In this document: positions 35,490 to 48,813 of the stretch, piece after piece
Position numbering within the stretch: the first letter of the stretch is position 1
Layout: every line of letters starts with the position of its first letter
NCBI GenBank assembly: GCA_015698045.1
Contig: BLAL01000058.1
Location: 622,501 to 686,500, forward strand
Length of the DNA: 64,000 nucleotides
From: Rhizophagus clarus
Taxonomy: Eukaryota > Glomeromycota > Glomeromycetes > Glomerales > Glomeraceae
Direction of reading: 5' to 3'
The notes under the pieces: generated by a model
Seen by the model: the letters and a program-made list of their open reading frames with translations, nothing else
Database searches by the model: none
What the model was told of the DNA's origin: nothing
Position numbers and translations under genes: made by a program

Positions 35490-36168
35490 TCTTATTAATT
35501 ATAAAATAATAAAGTTCGTTTTAAAATACAAATGAATTAGTCCAGAAAAAAAATTGTGTACGATTTATTATTTCCTTTTTTACGATTAAGATAAAAAGTG
35601 ATTTTCAATCACATGACTGAAAGAAGATTTCAGCCAGCTTGCTAAAAAAGAGAATAAAATCAGCCAACACTATCTTGAATCTAGATGATCAGTGTGCCTA
35701 TTCTAATTATGGCTAAAAGATTTTCTTTTTTTTTATGACAATAACAATAATACAGTTAGAGTTTTAGACATATGAAACATATATCGATATATGTAAACTA
35801 TGATGGATTTTATACCATTAAATTTTGTGTATTTATATAATGTTAATCGTCATCTGTTATATATTCTATTATCGTAATTAACTAATGTATTAGTTGTGTT
35901 TCTTTTCTTCATGACCTCGTAGGCTCGTACTCTTGCGATAACGACTCTTATTTTGTAAATCATACTCCTTAACTTGTTTTATCATAGTCTTTATCATTAA
36001 TAATTTCCTAAATCACCATATATTTTTATCATTTTGTTTATCTTCTTTCAATATTCATTTTTAATTCTTCACTTACTGATTTCACTAATTACCATTTATC
36101 TCTTTTCTCTTTCTTCTTCTTTTAGCGACACAGCACCGTCAAACTATCTGACCACGTGATTCCATATT
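35490..36168. other. Intergenic, nothing recognised
   Basis: Upstream flank of copy 2 and AT-rich DNA; no gene supported. Confidence 0.5.
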
Positions 36169-36173
36169 GTTAT

Positions 36174-36905
36174 ACTGGGTTTGGTACGAAATCCCGAAAC
36201 TCGAAATCCCGACAGTACATTATCCCGACACTCTAAATCCCAAATCCCGAAATGCCATAATTCCGAATTGATATATAAATCCCGAAATATCATAATCTCG
36301 AATTCTATAATTCCGAATGTGCCACAAAATTTTACTAGTTAAAATAAAAAATAACCATAGTAAAATCGTAAAATTCGTTCTTTACTTTACTTTAATTATT
36401 TTATTTTATAAAGACATAAATATTGTTCATGCGATGATGATTTGATTGAATCATTAATAAGCGATGTACAGTACTTTGAAACATTGCATAATATTAATGT
36501 AAAAAAGCATGAAATTTATTTTTAAATGAAATCACCATCATCACTGTTAATTTCAAATTTAAGAAGCATTAAGATATTGTTCTAAGGTCTATACAGTAAA
36601 TGTGATCATATTTTATTATTTTTAATAAAGATAAATCGTCTTTCACTCTTTTATAAATAAAATTTTCTCTAATTAATTATTGATTAAAAAATTCTTAAAA
36701 TAAAAAATATTTAGCTTATTTTTGATAAAGTTCGAAATTACAAAATTATTGTACGCGTAAAATATTTTTTTTTTTTTTTTGATATACTTTTTAGTATTAT
36801 AAAATTCGGGATTATGAAATTCGGGATTATGAAATGTCGCGATTTTTGTTTATCGGTATTGTAAAATTTCTGGGTTATGAGGTTCCGGGATTTTGGACGG
36901 ATCCC
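36174..36905. mobile_element. Non-autonomous TIR element with TCCCGA repeats
   Basis: The left end reads ACTGGGTTTGGTACGAAATC and the right end in reverse complement ACGGGATCCGTCCAAAATC, followed in both arms by CCCGAAA and repeated AATCCCGAAAT / ATAATCCCGAA units. A 5-bp gttat flanks it (36169-36173, 36906-36910). An open frame at 36738-36992 on the minus strand is a by-product of these repeats. Family unassigned; target duplication weak. Confidence 0.55.
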
Positions 36906-36910
36906 GTTAT

Positions 36911-37868
36911 GGTTGAATGGACAATTTTTATGACTTTCTTTTATGGGTTTTAGTAAAATTTTCTTAATCATTTCCAACTTTTTGAGTTTCAAAATAATTT
37001 TTCCTGTAGCTTCTTAATAACAAGAGTTGCAGTTTATTATAAGAAACTTACTTTTTTTGTATTTTCTTTGAAAACTTTATTGATATTTCGTATAAAATCC
37101 GAACGCATTTCTTGGGAAATTACGTGGTGAAAATAGTTTTACAATATTAACTGAGACTACTTTATAAAGTATGATAAAATCTTTAATAAAATTTTCGTTT
37201 AAAAAAAAAAAAACATTACAGTTAATCCAATATATTAACAGTTAAAGTTTACTGAAGTAGATAACATATTATAATAGTCCTTAAAATGAAGTTTCTGTTA
37301 TCTTATAAATTATTTATTTATTTTGTTTGGTATTGATTCTAATTGTCTTACCGTCTTATGTTAAAATTTAATGAAGAAAAAACCACAAGAATCATAAACC
37401 ATAAAAGAAATTTTTATTAGCTTTTTTTATTTTACAACTGATAAGTACTCAAAGTATATGAAAAAAAAAGTCGTACAATAACAAAAATTATACTAAAGCT
37501 ATATTGTTCAAACCTTATTCAATATCACTTATTATCGTTCTAGAAGAATTTAATAATAGAATTCCAACCAAATCTCAGACGATATTTTTTTCAAATACAA
37601 AAAGAAAAGTTATTTACTAATTGAAATATTGGGTATTTGTAATTACGTTGACTACTTCTATATACATTAATATATTTTGTCCTAAAATAAATATGATGAA
37701 CTAACTTGAGGAATGCTGGGAAAAGGGACAAATTGAATTTTTTTCTTAAAAATAATTCCTAAGTAAAATATATGTACATCTCTTCAATAATTATAACCAC
37801 AACCATGAAAATTATATTCACACAAATATTTGAATCTTTAATTAGAATTAAACATGATATTTGACATT
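36911..37868. other. Intergenic, nothing recognised
   Basis: AT-rich. I looked for a TLDc remnant downstream of copy 3 and saw none. Confidence 0.5.
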
Positions 37869-38872
37869 TCATGATATTTGACATTTTTTTTTATCTTTTA
37901 AAAATTGTGATTGCATTATAAATAGGTTGACTTCTTTTGAAGGTTGTTTTGTAGATTGTTTGGCTAAATGATATGTCATAATATCATCATAAATATCACT
38001 TGGAATAATTGCTTTATAAGGCTGAACTTTGTCATGAAAATCCTCAGAAGTAAGATTATTAAATTTAATAAGAGGAATAAAAATACTTAATGTATTTTTT
38101 AAATTCTCATAATCGATGTCAGTCCACTTTCCTTGGTTTGTATTTTTATTCTCTAATTCAGGGGTCCTTTTGATACCCCATTTAATCAAGGAATTCCAGA
38201 TAATCACCTCCTTAATACGAACACGAAGATCATCTTGTTTAAGTAAGTGAAAAAGAATGTATTTATCAAGTGAAGGAAAATCACTTGAAGTGAAAATTTG
38301 TAAGGGATTATCTCGAATAGAATTGATACAATAATTTTGTAATTTCCGAATATTAGGATTATTAAATATACAATTCAAAATAAAAACAAGATTTTGTTGA
38401 ATCCAATATGCTCGTTTTTTAATTAGATATTTTTGTACGTACTCGCCTAGCTCCTCAAGAATCAAATCATCACATGCCATCAATAAGTTAAACTTATTCG
38501 CACTCGATTGTTTCTTTAGATTAAGTTTGCCCGTGTAAATGTATCTTAATTATATAAAATATTAACGTTAAAAAAAAAAAAAAAAAAAATTTATATAAGT
38601 TAGGAAAAAAAAAAATTATTCACATACTCGAGAATAATTTCAAAAACAGCAGGAATAATGTTTGGTTTATTTATTGTGATCCTATCATTCTTAATAATAT
38701 CACTTGAAATTGCATATTTAAAATGTTGAGAATAAACTCTTAAAATATTTGAATGAGCATGAAATTCTTTTGTGTCCTGGTGTTCTCCAACTTTAATAAC
38801 AACATTATAATCATTGGCATTTAACATTGAAGAAATATCTTTAAAAAAACCTGAATGAAATTTCATAATCAT
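37869..38872 (-). CDS. BTB-BACK protein without TLDc, 306 aa (copy 3)
   Basis: Exons are 38872-38628 and 38544-37869, joining as EYIYTGKLNL. BTB is NDYNVVIKVGEHQDTKEFHAH; BACK is YLIKKRAYWIQQNLVFILN, then WGIKRTPELENK and FIPLIKFNNLTSEDFHDKVQ. It ends with KQPSKEVNLFIMQSQFLKDK and a stop, with no TLDc. Closest visible relative is copy 2 (shared LVFILNCIFNNPN), so the pair probably arose by local duplication, possibly after losing TLDc. Confidence 0.82.
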
Positions 38873-39282
38873 TCTTATTGAAATTCTTTTTAAGAAATAC
38901 GAAAACTTAAAAATTTGGTCATTTAAATTATGCCTGCGTCAAATCTATCATCATAAAATTACGTCATATAATAATTTGATCAGGCCATTAATGCCGATCA
39001 TTTAAATTTGATACTAAAGATTGATTTGTACACTAGAATAACCAAAAAGACTATAAATTCAGCCGACACTATCTACAATCTGAATAAATCATATGTGAGG
39101 GCGTCAGTTACAGGCCACGTGACTGCATCAGCAAATTGAGTTAACTGACCAAAAATTTCCCATATGCTTATGGATCATCAACCATGTTGATTACCAATTA
39201 TGGGATAACAAAGACAAATAAAAGTCTTAAATTACAAATGTGATCGACGAATTCACGCTCAACTTTTTTTTTGATTTTAAAG

Positions 39283-40252
39283 ATGGCAATGAATTTTCAT
39301 TCAACTATTTTAAAAAAGTTTTCTTTAATGTTAGATAATTCTGATGATTATGATGTTATTATTCGAGTTGGAAAATACAAAAATATTAAAGATTTTTATG
39401 CACATTCAAATATTTTACGTGCTCGTTCTCTATATTTTAGATATGCATTTTTTAAAGAATCGATTACAAGAGAAGATGGTATGATCATGTTAAATAGACC
39501 AAATATCACTCCAAATACTTTTAAGATGATTCTAGAGTAAGTTAACCTAACTTTTTGGTAAAATATTTCGTTAAAATTATTAAATTAACTCAATTTACAA
39601 TTTCAACTTTTTTTTTTTTTTTTAAAGATATATTTATGTCGGTGAAATTGACTTGACAAATCAAGTAGGCAAAGATATTCTTGATCTTTTAATTACATCT
39701 GATGATATGCTTTTTGATGAAATATTTAATAGTGTTCAAGATTATTTAATTGAAAAAAAATCGACTTGGATTCGACAAAATTTGCTTTTCGTTCTAATTT
39801 CCGTGTTTAAACTTGAAAAATATAAAAAATTACAAGATTATTGTTTTAAAAACATTTGTGTAGGAACACGATCATTTATTACATCAAAAGATTTTTTCTT
39901 ATTGGATAAAGATATGCTTTATTATTTACTTAAAAATTATGATTTTCGTGTTTCTCATATTGAAGAATCAGTTGTTTGGGAATTATTGATTAAATGGGGA
40001 ATTAATCAAATACCTGAATTGGAAAATAAACCTAATCAGGATGATTGGACTGACAAAAATTATGAAGATTTAAAGAATATTTTAAGTAATTTTATTCCTC
40101 TTATCAAATTTTTGGAAATTAGTTCTGAAGATTTTTATTATAAAGTTCGTCCTTATAAGTCCATTATTCCAAATGATATTTATGAAGAAATTACGGAATT
40201 TTACTTAGTTGAACAACCTAAATTGTTTCATTACATTCAAAATCTTTATTAA
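39283..40252 (+). CDS. BTB-BACK protein without TLDc, 292 aa (copy 4)
   Basis: Exons are 39283-39536 and 39628-40252 (91-nt intron, poly-T before the acceptor aaag), joining as LEYIYVGEIDL. The Met at 39283 (MAMNFHSTILKKFS) is chosen over one four codons upstream by matching MALIFHSS of copy 5. BTB is DDYDVIIRVGKYKNIKDFYAH; BACK is YLIEKKSTWIRQNLLFVLI and FIPLIKFLEISSEDFYYKVR. The protein stops at FHYIQNLY, where other copies go on into TLDc; no TLDc sequence follows in any frame. It is on the opposite strand to its neighbours. Confidence 0.82.
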
Positions 40253-40534
40253 GAATAAGATTAGAATTTGTTTTCCAAAATTTGGTCATCATAATATAAT
40301 TGTGAAATGTTCTTACAGTAAAGTACGTATTTTATATAACCTTCGAATAATTAATGAAATAATTTGTATCTCAAATTGATAATTGGGAATTGTAAAATGT
40401 AAAAATGAAAATGGACTTTATTTATATTATTATTACATCATATAAACGTTAAATCGATATAAATAAATGCAAAAAAAAACATAAAAATGATTCCTAACAG
40501 AATATTTACATAATATCCATGTTTATAATTAATC

Positions 40535-41990
40535 CTAAGATATTATTCGTTCAAGAAAAGCACTAGTTATGGTGAAAGTTTCAATTTCTTCAACTATTTT
40601 ACATAAATAATAATAATTAACACATAAATTATGTTCTCTCCCGAACAATGCATTCCAAGAAAAATTAAATCCGGTAAAATCACAATTGTATACATTCTGA
40701 AAATTTGGACCACGACCTAATTTCATATATTGAGTATCCTCGTTGTTCTCAAACGTAAAAATGAAGCTATCGTTGTGGTAAGATTCTGGAGATTTTTCAG
40801 ATGAAAAGAATCCATTAGAACTATATCCTCCAAAAATTTTGTTAGATTGTTTGATTTTAACTAAAACTAAAGTTTTCTTTTTGTCATCATGTTCACATTT
40901 AAACGATTTATCTATCCCATCACGACTACCACGATAAACAAGATTAAATTTATATACCGGATCCATTTTAGTGCGACAAGTTCCATGATACTTTTTATCG
41001 ATCCAATTAACAATTATATTTGCAAGTTTTGATTTAATGATTTTTGATTCGATTCGAGGTATATTAATATTATCAAACGATTTAGGTTGTTCGATATAGT
41101 AATATACCATAGCTTCTTCATAAATATTAATTGGAATAATAGATTTGTAAGGTCGAACTTTATGATAAAAATCTTCAGAAGTAATTTTTGTAATCTCAAT
41201 AAGGGGAATAAATTCCTCCAACATAATCTTTAAATCTTCATAATTTTCATTATTATAATCCTTGTGATTTTTAGATATCTGATTGATACCCCATTCAATC
41301 AAAGTATTCCAAGCAATTATTTCCTTAATATGAATGCTATCATATTTAAATAAACAATATAGTGCATCTTTGTTAAATGAGAGAAATTTTTTTGAATCAA
41401 CAAATTGTTCCATATTTGCATAAATGGTCTCAACACAACATTCTTGCAATTTCATACAGGTATCAAGATTATGTACTCTATTAAGAATTAGAACGTAATT
41501 TTGATCAAGCCAAGTTTTTCGGTTTTGGATCAAATAATCTTGAACGGAATTAAATAATTCCTCAAAGAGCATTTCATCAGATGCAACTAAAAGCTCAAGA
41601 ATATCTTCACTTTTCTTTTCTGTCAGATCAAGTTCACCTGAGTATAAATATCTAAAAAGAGAAATTATGAATTATTACTTGATGATTTAAATACAATAAT
41701 ATTAATGATAATCGTAAATTTAAAAATGAATCTTACATTAAAATCATCTCAAAAATTTTTGGAGTTATATTTGGTTTACTAAACATGATCATATTATCCC
41801 TTTTCGTAATCCAATTATTTGAAAGTGCACCTTTAAAATAGGCAGAACGGGCGTTCAAAATAATTGAATGCGCTCGAAACTCTTTCATATTCTGATTTTC
41901 ACCAACTTGAATGATAACATTAAAATCATTAGAATCATTCAATATTAAGGAAAGGTCTTTTGAAAGACTGGAGTGAAATATTAAGGCCAT
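40535..41990 (-). CDS. BTB-BACK-TLDc protein, 456 aa (copy 5)
   Basis: Exons are 41990-41737 and 41651-40535, joining as MILIYLYSGELDL. BTB is NDFNVIIQVGENQNMKEFRAH. BACK starts FEELFNSVQDYLIQNRKTW and ends with FIPLIEITKITSEDFYHKVR. A complete TLDc follows at about 283-450 (DPVYKFNLVYRGSRDGID, KIFGGYSSNGF, then VEEIETFTITS). Same architecture as copy 1; convergent with copy 4. Frame intact. Confidence 0.88.
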
Positions 41991-43339
41991 ATTTTTTTAT
42001 AATAAATAAAAAAAAAATTAATTTTTTTTTACAATCAAATAGATTCTGAGAAATGAAAGATTTATTTAGTTTAAATAATGGTTTGAAATCTGTAGATCCA
42101 TGTGAAATATGTGAAATGATATACTAATTTAGTAAAGTTTCATTGATAACGTAGTACCTTGCATTTGTGTGACAAATAGGCTGTCACGTTGAATACCACA
42201 CGTGACGATATGACGTTAAAATTGCATTAAACGCACAAAATAAGTAAGTTTATTATAACTCATTGATAAATCATTCTCAGCTAAATTATTTTTAAACTTT
42301 TCATAGCTAGATACAGACTTATTGAAATGAGACCGATCCAATTTCATTATCCATTTTTTTCATCGTTATTTATACACTCAACAAATTCGATGTAATAAAT
42401 ATGAATGTGGATGAATGATGTTTGCGGCCTCTTTTGAAAAAAAGTACCTTAATAACTATTTAATGAAGTCATCTAGTATACTGTATATCGTCATTAGAGT
42501 TTTGCTAAAGCATCCAAAAAAAACTATCTAACAAATAAAAGGAAACAGAAAAAAAAGTTTCTGTTAACTTTGTGTTTCATAAACATTCTAGAAGCATTTT
42601 TTAAGGGAACCAGGATTTTAATCCAATATTTCTTTAGATTATTACCTGTTACAATAACGTTCATTTTAAATTTAGAAGTTCTTTATCGAAGAACAAACGC
42701 ATAATGATTATGCTATATGGCTTATTATTGTTTTACTTATTTGATGATATTCATATGATCAACTAGTGAAAGTATTTTTTTTTTCTTAAAGTATTGGCGT
42801 AATTATTAGGTATTCCATATAGAAGATAGTAATGATGAAAACAACATAAATCAAGAAAAGAAAACGAATAAAAATTAAAAAGGAAGAAAATCAATACTTG
42901 GACAATGGCAATTCGAACAATAGTAAATAAAAGAACTTTTTTTTTCTCTGAAGTAAGACTAAAAATAATTTCGTACGACGAACTAGTAATGTATTACTTT
43001 CATTCAAAACTCGTTCTAATAAAGAGAATTAGTGAGATCAAGTGACCGTGTCGATCAATCAAAATAGAAAACATTGAAACAACCAAAAATTAACTTTATT
43101 CCAACTCTGCTTTCAAATAAATGAATAAATAAATAAACAATTAACTTTATTTATACTATCAAAGAATCAATTTTTTTAAAGTTCCACGAGGGATGATCAA
43201 AAATCGGACATTTTTCTGGGCGAATTCCGGACAATCAAACATTCAGAATATTGTTTTTTGTCCTAGACCAGTAGGTCATGCAATATTTGGCCAATTCTCA
43301 GACATTTTCGAAGTCATTTACTGGACATCTAATTTTATA
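41991..43339. other. Intergenic, nothing recognised
   Basis: No coding frame is supported. A GGACATTTTTC/TTCCGGACAA-like patch near 43200-43330 recalls the repeats at 48.2-48.8 kb but without ends. Confidence 0.45.
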
Positions 43340-43590
43340 TGGTTGACTAAATAGGGTAAATAGTTACTATTTAAACGAACTTTTATTGTTTTCTTTCGTT
43401 CACCATAGAATTCGAATATGAGTTCTATGCATTAACTTGTATATTTTAAAAATTCCTATTAGAATTCCATGTAACTTAAATTCCATAATATTCCATTTTT
43501 TAATCATTATATTTATTATGTGACTCTATTTAGCTGATTTTATATAAATATGTGGTGAACTATTTTTTTTTTATCAACGTTTAAAATAAA
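43340..43590 (+). promoter_or_regulatory. Conserved kinase upstream region
   Basis: Reverse-complement match to 14540-14830 and partly to 9480-9625: GACTAAATAGGGTAAATAG, TACTATTTAAA, AATTCGAATATGAGTTCTAT, AATTCCATG. TATA-like TATATAAATATGTGG lies about 50 nt before the ATG at 43591. Confidence 0.55.
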
Positions 43591-45935
43591 ATGGAACTTA
43601 TGAAAATAAATGATAGAAATACTTTTGGTCCAACTTTAAAGTTAAAATCTAGTCCTGTACCAATTTTGTTTATCTCATTTAATAGGAATGATACTAAATG
43701 CATTAATTGTGGAGAAAGATACATTACAGCACAATTTTGCGATGATCAAAGATATTGCAAAATATGCTTATCAAATTATCTTATTAATAATATCACTGAT
43801 ATTAATATACATCTTGATATATATTATACGACAGACTTAAAATGTAATGGACATGAAATTATACCAAAAGAATCACAAAATATACAAGAGCGTTGCGGTA
43901 ATTGCTTGAAAATATTATGCTTTAAACAATTACCTTCCGTATATACATTTAATCTTGATTATATCTTATTTGAAAGAGTGATTGAAAGTAAAAATTATTG
44001 TAGATTATGTGGAAAATTATTATATCAAGGAGCAAAAATAAGCATTAAGCGTAATTTCAAATTATTTTCAGATTGTTATGTGATTTCTTTTGGATATTTA
44101 AAATCAATTTTGACCAAAAAGCCAATTCTACCATGGTGGCATAATATATCTTGTTGCGATGCTTGTAACACGTCCTTAACATTTACATCAGATTGTCAAA
44201 AATATTGTGAAAAATGTCTTATATTTTACATTGGATGCAATTATTGTCTAACAACAAATATAATTTTTGGATTAACGACTCAATCTCAATGTAAAAGATG
44301 CAAAAGAGTATCTGATATTATGAATATTTTAAGTGGAAACAACGAATTAGATGATTCTATACTCGATTTAAGACCTGAAATTTACAATAATTTAAGAATA
44401 GAATTGTTTTCTAACAAAATAATAATAAATGATAAATATTTTCTTCCATCAGAAATAAATACGACTATTCATCTTATTTGTCAAGACTATAAAAATACTC
44501 ATTCTAAAAGGTCAATGGAATGGATACCATATTCTCAATTTACAAATGTAGCAGAAATAGCAAAAGGAGGGTTTGGGACAATATATCGTGCAACTCGGAT
44601 TCAGAAAAATGTCATTTTAAAAAAATTTAAAAATTCTAAAGATACTAGCAAATATTTTTTGAATGAGGTAAGAATTATTTTAGCATTTATAAATATTCAT
44701 ATTATTATCATGGAATAAAAATAATTTGCTTTCTCGTTATTTAATTTTTTCTTTAGTTAAAATCAAATCAAAATTGTTATAAAATTAAACATCACATTAT
44801 TAGAACTCATGGCATTACAAAAGATCCTAAATCAGGTGATTATATATTAGTTATGCAGTATGCATCAGGAGGAGATTTACATAACTGGTTATAAAAGGAA
44901 TTTGCAGAAATTAAGACAAATTAATTATTTTATGGCAAATTTCAGAAGGGTATTTATATCAATAGGTTTATTATAGTCATTTAAATTTATTAATTATTTT
45001 TCTTTATTTTTAGTCTAGAAACTATTCATAAAGCAGATTATATACATCGAGATTTTCATAGTGGAAACATATTACATGATTTATTTCACAATAACTCAAA
45101 AAAAAGATTTATAGGAAGACATCAATGGTTAATTGGAGATCTAGGATTATCACAACCTACAAATAATACTTCATTAAATAGTGAAATTTATGGAGTGATA
45201 CCATATATTGCGCCTGAAATATTTAAAGGGTCTCCATTTTCTAAGGAATCTGATGTTTATAGTATTGGTATGATTATGTGGGAACTTACAACAGGTTGTA
45301 AACCTTTTGCTAATGTTGAACATGATATTAATCTGATTTTAAGAATTCTTGATGGAGAACGACCTGAAGTTACAGAAGATACACCAGAATGTTATGTTGA
45401 TTTAATGAAAAGTTGTTGGGATCCTGATCCAAAAAAAAGACCTTTGGTAGAAAAAGTTCGTAATACTCTTGGTAGTTAGTCTTTTAAAAATAAATATAAC
45501 AATGAATTTAATAAAGCTGAATCAAAAAGAATAGAGCTAATAAAATCAGAAAAGCTTGGACCTGAGTTTGCTAAAAAACCTCATCCAAAAGCAATTTATA
45601 CAAGTAGACCATTAAGCTCATTTATTTCTAAATGCTCATCTATTAATTCGTATATTTCACAAGACTTAGAATTTGATATAAACATTAGAAGGTAGTATTT
45701 AAATTATAATTAATGAAGTTTCTGCGATCCAAAAATTTTCATCTAAATTCTAGTATTTATATTAGCGGACCGTTAAATGAGTCTGCAACTTTGAGAAAGA
45801 GAAAGATTGAAAAATTAAACGTTAAAAATAACGGTAAATGATTGCTTTATTTTTTCATATGTTAATATTTTTTTATATATTTATATTTTTACTCTAAAAT
45901 ATATAGGGAAAAAGAGATTTTGTGGTTGATATACT
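43591..45935 (+). pseudogene. Cys-rich TKL-like kinase pseudogene
   Basis: Exon 1 (43591-44667) is open and has exactly the same length (1077 nt) as in the intact paralogue at 58 kb. It carries a Cys-rich region (CxxC pairs such as CINCGE, CRLCGK, CDACN, CEKC, CNYC, CKRCK) and the glycine loop AKGGFGTIYRA. Exon 2 (44757-44949) has a stop where the paralogue has TTG CAA (TTA TAA) and a deletion near 44912-44920 that shifts frame. Exon 3 from 45014 keeps HRDFHSGNIL, GDLGLS, YIAPEIFKG and CWDPDPKKRP, but TGG becomes TAG at 45477-45479. Tail and last exon are recognisable to about 45935 (LNESATLRKRKIEKL). Confidence 0.85.
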
Positions 45936-48193
45936 GTACATTGCTAATTATATTATATATAAGTCGAATTATGATTAGATATAAAAGTAACAAATGCAGA
46001 CCAGATTTGATTTACACATGGCTGTAGGCTACGCCTTGAAAAGGCTCCAATCACGTTATTGCTATTTTTACTGTAACTTTCTACTGATTCAATCGCAATT
46101 TGTTATTTAATCATAAATTTATTTCATTTTACACTTTACCATTTATATTTACATCACATTAATAAATCTAGCTTTTATCAATATTTACTGCATCTAGATA
46201 AAATAATTGCTTTTAATTAAGTTATTAATAATTAATGATTAGGTGTTCTTAGTCATTTTCTTAGTAACTAAGCAACCATCTCAGTTTTCTGATCATATAA
46301 ATATTTACTTTAGAGATTATAATTAGAAGCTATTCTAGAATCGACTAATCGTGATTAATCATTTCTTAAATTTCGATTCTAAAATTTGATTTTTGATTCC
46401 GATTAATCATTTCCAATCGATTGTGCGCTATTGAATATGTTGCACAACAATTCTGATGATCTCGAATCTAACATAAAAAAGTCGCTAATTTATAACTCGT
46501 ATTTTCTTCACTAAAATAAAGATGATATTTAATGACCTATTTACGGTCAGTATTAAATTTTGTGTAACTCAAGTTAAAGCAAAAAGTGTATAACATAATC
46601 CTCACCCCTCCTTTTTGTTTTGAACAACACTTATTTGCAATTTTTATTGGTCGAAATTGATAAAAATCATGAAACTGTTCAAGATTTGTTATGATGTTCA
46701 CCCAATCAATTAGGCTTCCCAGTTCCCCATCCCTCTGACCCCAGATTTTATATTAAACACACTATCTTCTTGGTCCAGCCTTATTAACTGTTTATCTAGT
46801 GCTTCGTGATTTATAATTTTTAAAAATCTGTCGAATCGATTTTGGATGAATCGATTCCACTCACTAATTCACTTTGATATACATTAAAACATTTGTCATG
46901 TTATTTAATACTTATATTGTACTGTAATCATGATTTAATATGTAACCAGTTTTTATTATTGTGGTTTTCAAAAATATGTGAACAGGTGTTGAATAACAGT
47001 ACCCAATCAAAATGCGAGTTTTTGTTTTATTTTGATCACTTGAATTTGAAATTCATGGTAAAAGCACGGAAATTTTTTGGGATCCGTGGGAGTTTGAAAA
47101 AGCATTTGAAAAGTTCATGCACTTATTTATAAGATACAAGCAAAATTTTTTTAAAAATTAGTAACTGAAAATTATGAAATTTAATGATCAAAAAAAAATC
47201 ACCCCTTAATCAAAATAGAACGTGAGATAACCAGATATTTTCCAAAAATCACATATTTTTGAAACCTACGATAAATATCATAATTACTTCAATGAATAAT
47301 AAATGATTTAAAAGGTACACTTAATTTAAGAGGCTTATTTAATGACTTAAATCATTGATTTTCCATAAGATATTAAATAAAATACTCTTTAAATATAGTT
47401 CATTAAATTACAGAAGATACTATTGCAAAGAAATGTGTGTGCATTGAATTTATTATTTTTTCTTTCAATTTAAACAGAACCTAATAACTCTTGTAACTGT
47501 TCAAATCATTTCAAAATATCTAAAGTTTTTAAACTCATGTAATTAATATTTAAGATTGAATGTATTGTAGTATGTAACAAATCCATGATTTAGTCATTAA
47601 AAACATATAAAATTACACAGGTAATTTTGTTAAATGGCAAAAAATATTCCGAATAAATTCAATCTCTCCATTAATTGATTTAGTTGATTTTCAAGCATCA
47701 GCATTTTATAACGTTATGACTATGTTATATGATTAATTTATTTATAACGAGCCGCAGAAATCACTGGTCATCTATATAATAATGTAGCTTAAATTTATAA
47801 ACGGATTTTTCAAACCTATCAATTTATAGTATTTTATAATAAAAAAAATTCTTTATTACGTTATTGTCCATTTTATAATTCATATTTGTAGCATATTTCA
47901 TAATAAAATAATTTTTTTTTTTTTTTTTCAATTTAAGTGATTTTATTTATTAAGTATATTTTTTGTAAAAAAAAAAAAAAAAAAAAAAAACAAAATAGAT
48001 AGCAAAAGTGGAAGAATAAGTGTAAAGTTGATCTAAATACCAGAGATCAACCGCAAAGCTAAAGATTAATTCTTTAAATCCAACAGTGCCACCGACAAAA
48101 ATTTCACGGCATGATTTTTTGGCCGCATTATGGCGTTATGCACTAACGCGTGAAGGTTAGAGCTTCAACATGTATCCGAATTTTACGATTTTG
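45936..48193. other. Intergenic, nothing certain
   Basis: No gene is supported; the frame at 46893-47132 has no motif. Around 46330-46860 GATTAATC and ATCGATT phrases recur in both orientations and may be an old MITE. Long poly-T and poly-A tracts lie at about 47911-47990. Confidence 0.45.
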
Positions 48194-48813
48194 CCCTATA
48201 AAAAATAAGTGTCCGGATAATGTCCAGAAAATGTCCAGAAAAATTGTCTAAATAATTGTCTGGAAATTCTGGACACTGTGTGTCCGGAAACTGTTCCGAA
48301 AACACTGCATTTCCGGGATATTAGGAATTTGTCCTGAAATTGTCCAGAAATGTATTTTCGTAAAATTTTGCCACAAAAGATGATCAATGGATAGATGATC
48401 ATCATTATTCCTTAACCCAAAATTTTTATATCATAGATATATAGTATTTTTGCCTGCTCTGCAATTTTAATTAGTACGACAGAAAAGATTTTGAATGTCA
48501 GTTTTGTGATTTTTGAATTTTTTTACAAAATTAATTTATCCTTTTTTGGAAATAGTATCCAGAATTTGTCCTGAACTTTTTCATATCCGGAATTTGTCTA
48601 TCTGGTTTTTTACTATGTCCAGAATTTGTCCAGGTTTAACTGTCCAGAATTTGTCCAAAATTTTATACCGAATAAATACTGGACGAATTCTGGACAAAGT
48701 TAGGACATGTCAAAATTTTAAGTATCAGAAGTGTGTCAGACATGTACCAAAAAAAGTGGACATTTTCCGGACACATCAGATTTATTCTGGACATTTTCCA
48801 GACATTTTTGATA

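Noticed and set aside
46020-46080. tRNA-like G/C-rich segment (GGCTGTAGGCTACGCC)
   Set aside because: No B-box (GGTTCGAATCC) or cloverleaf could be drawn.
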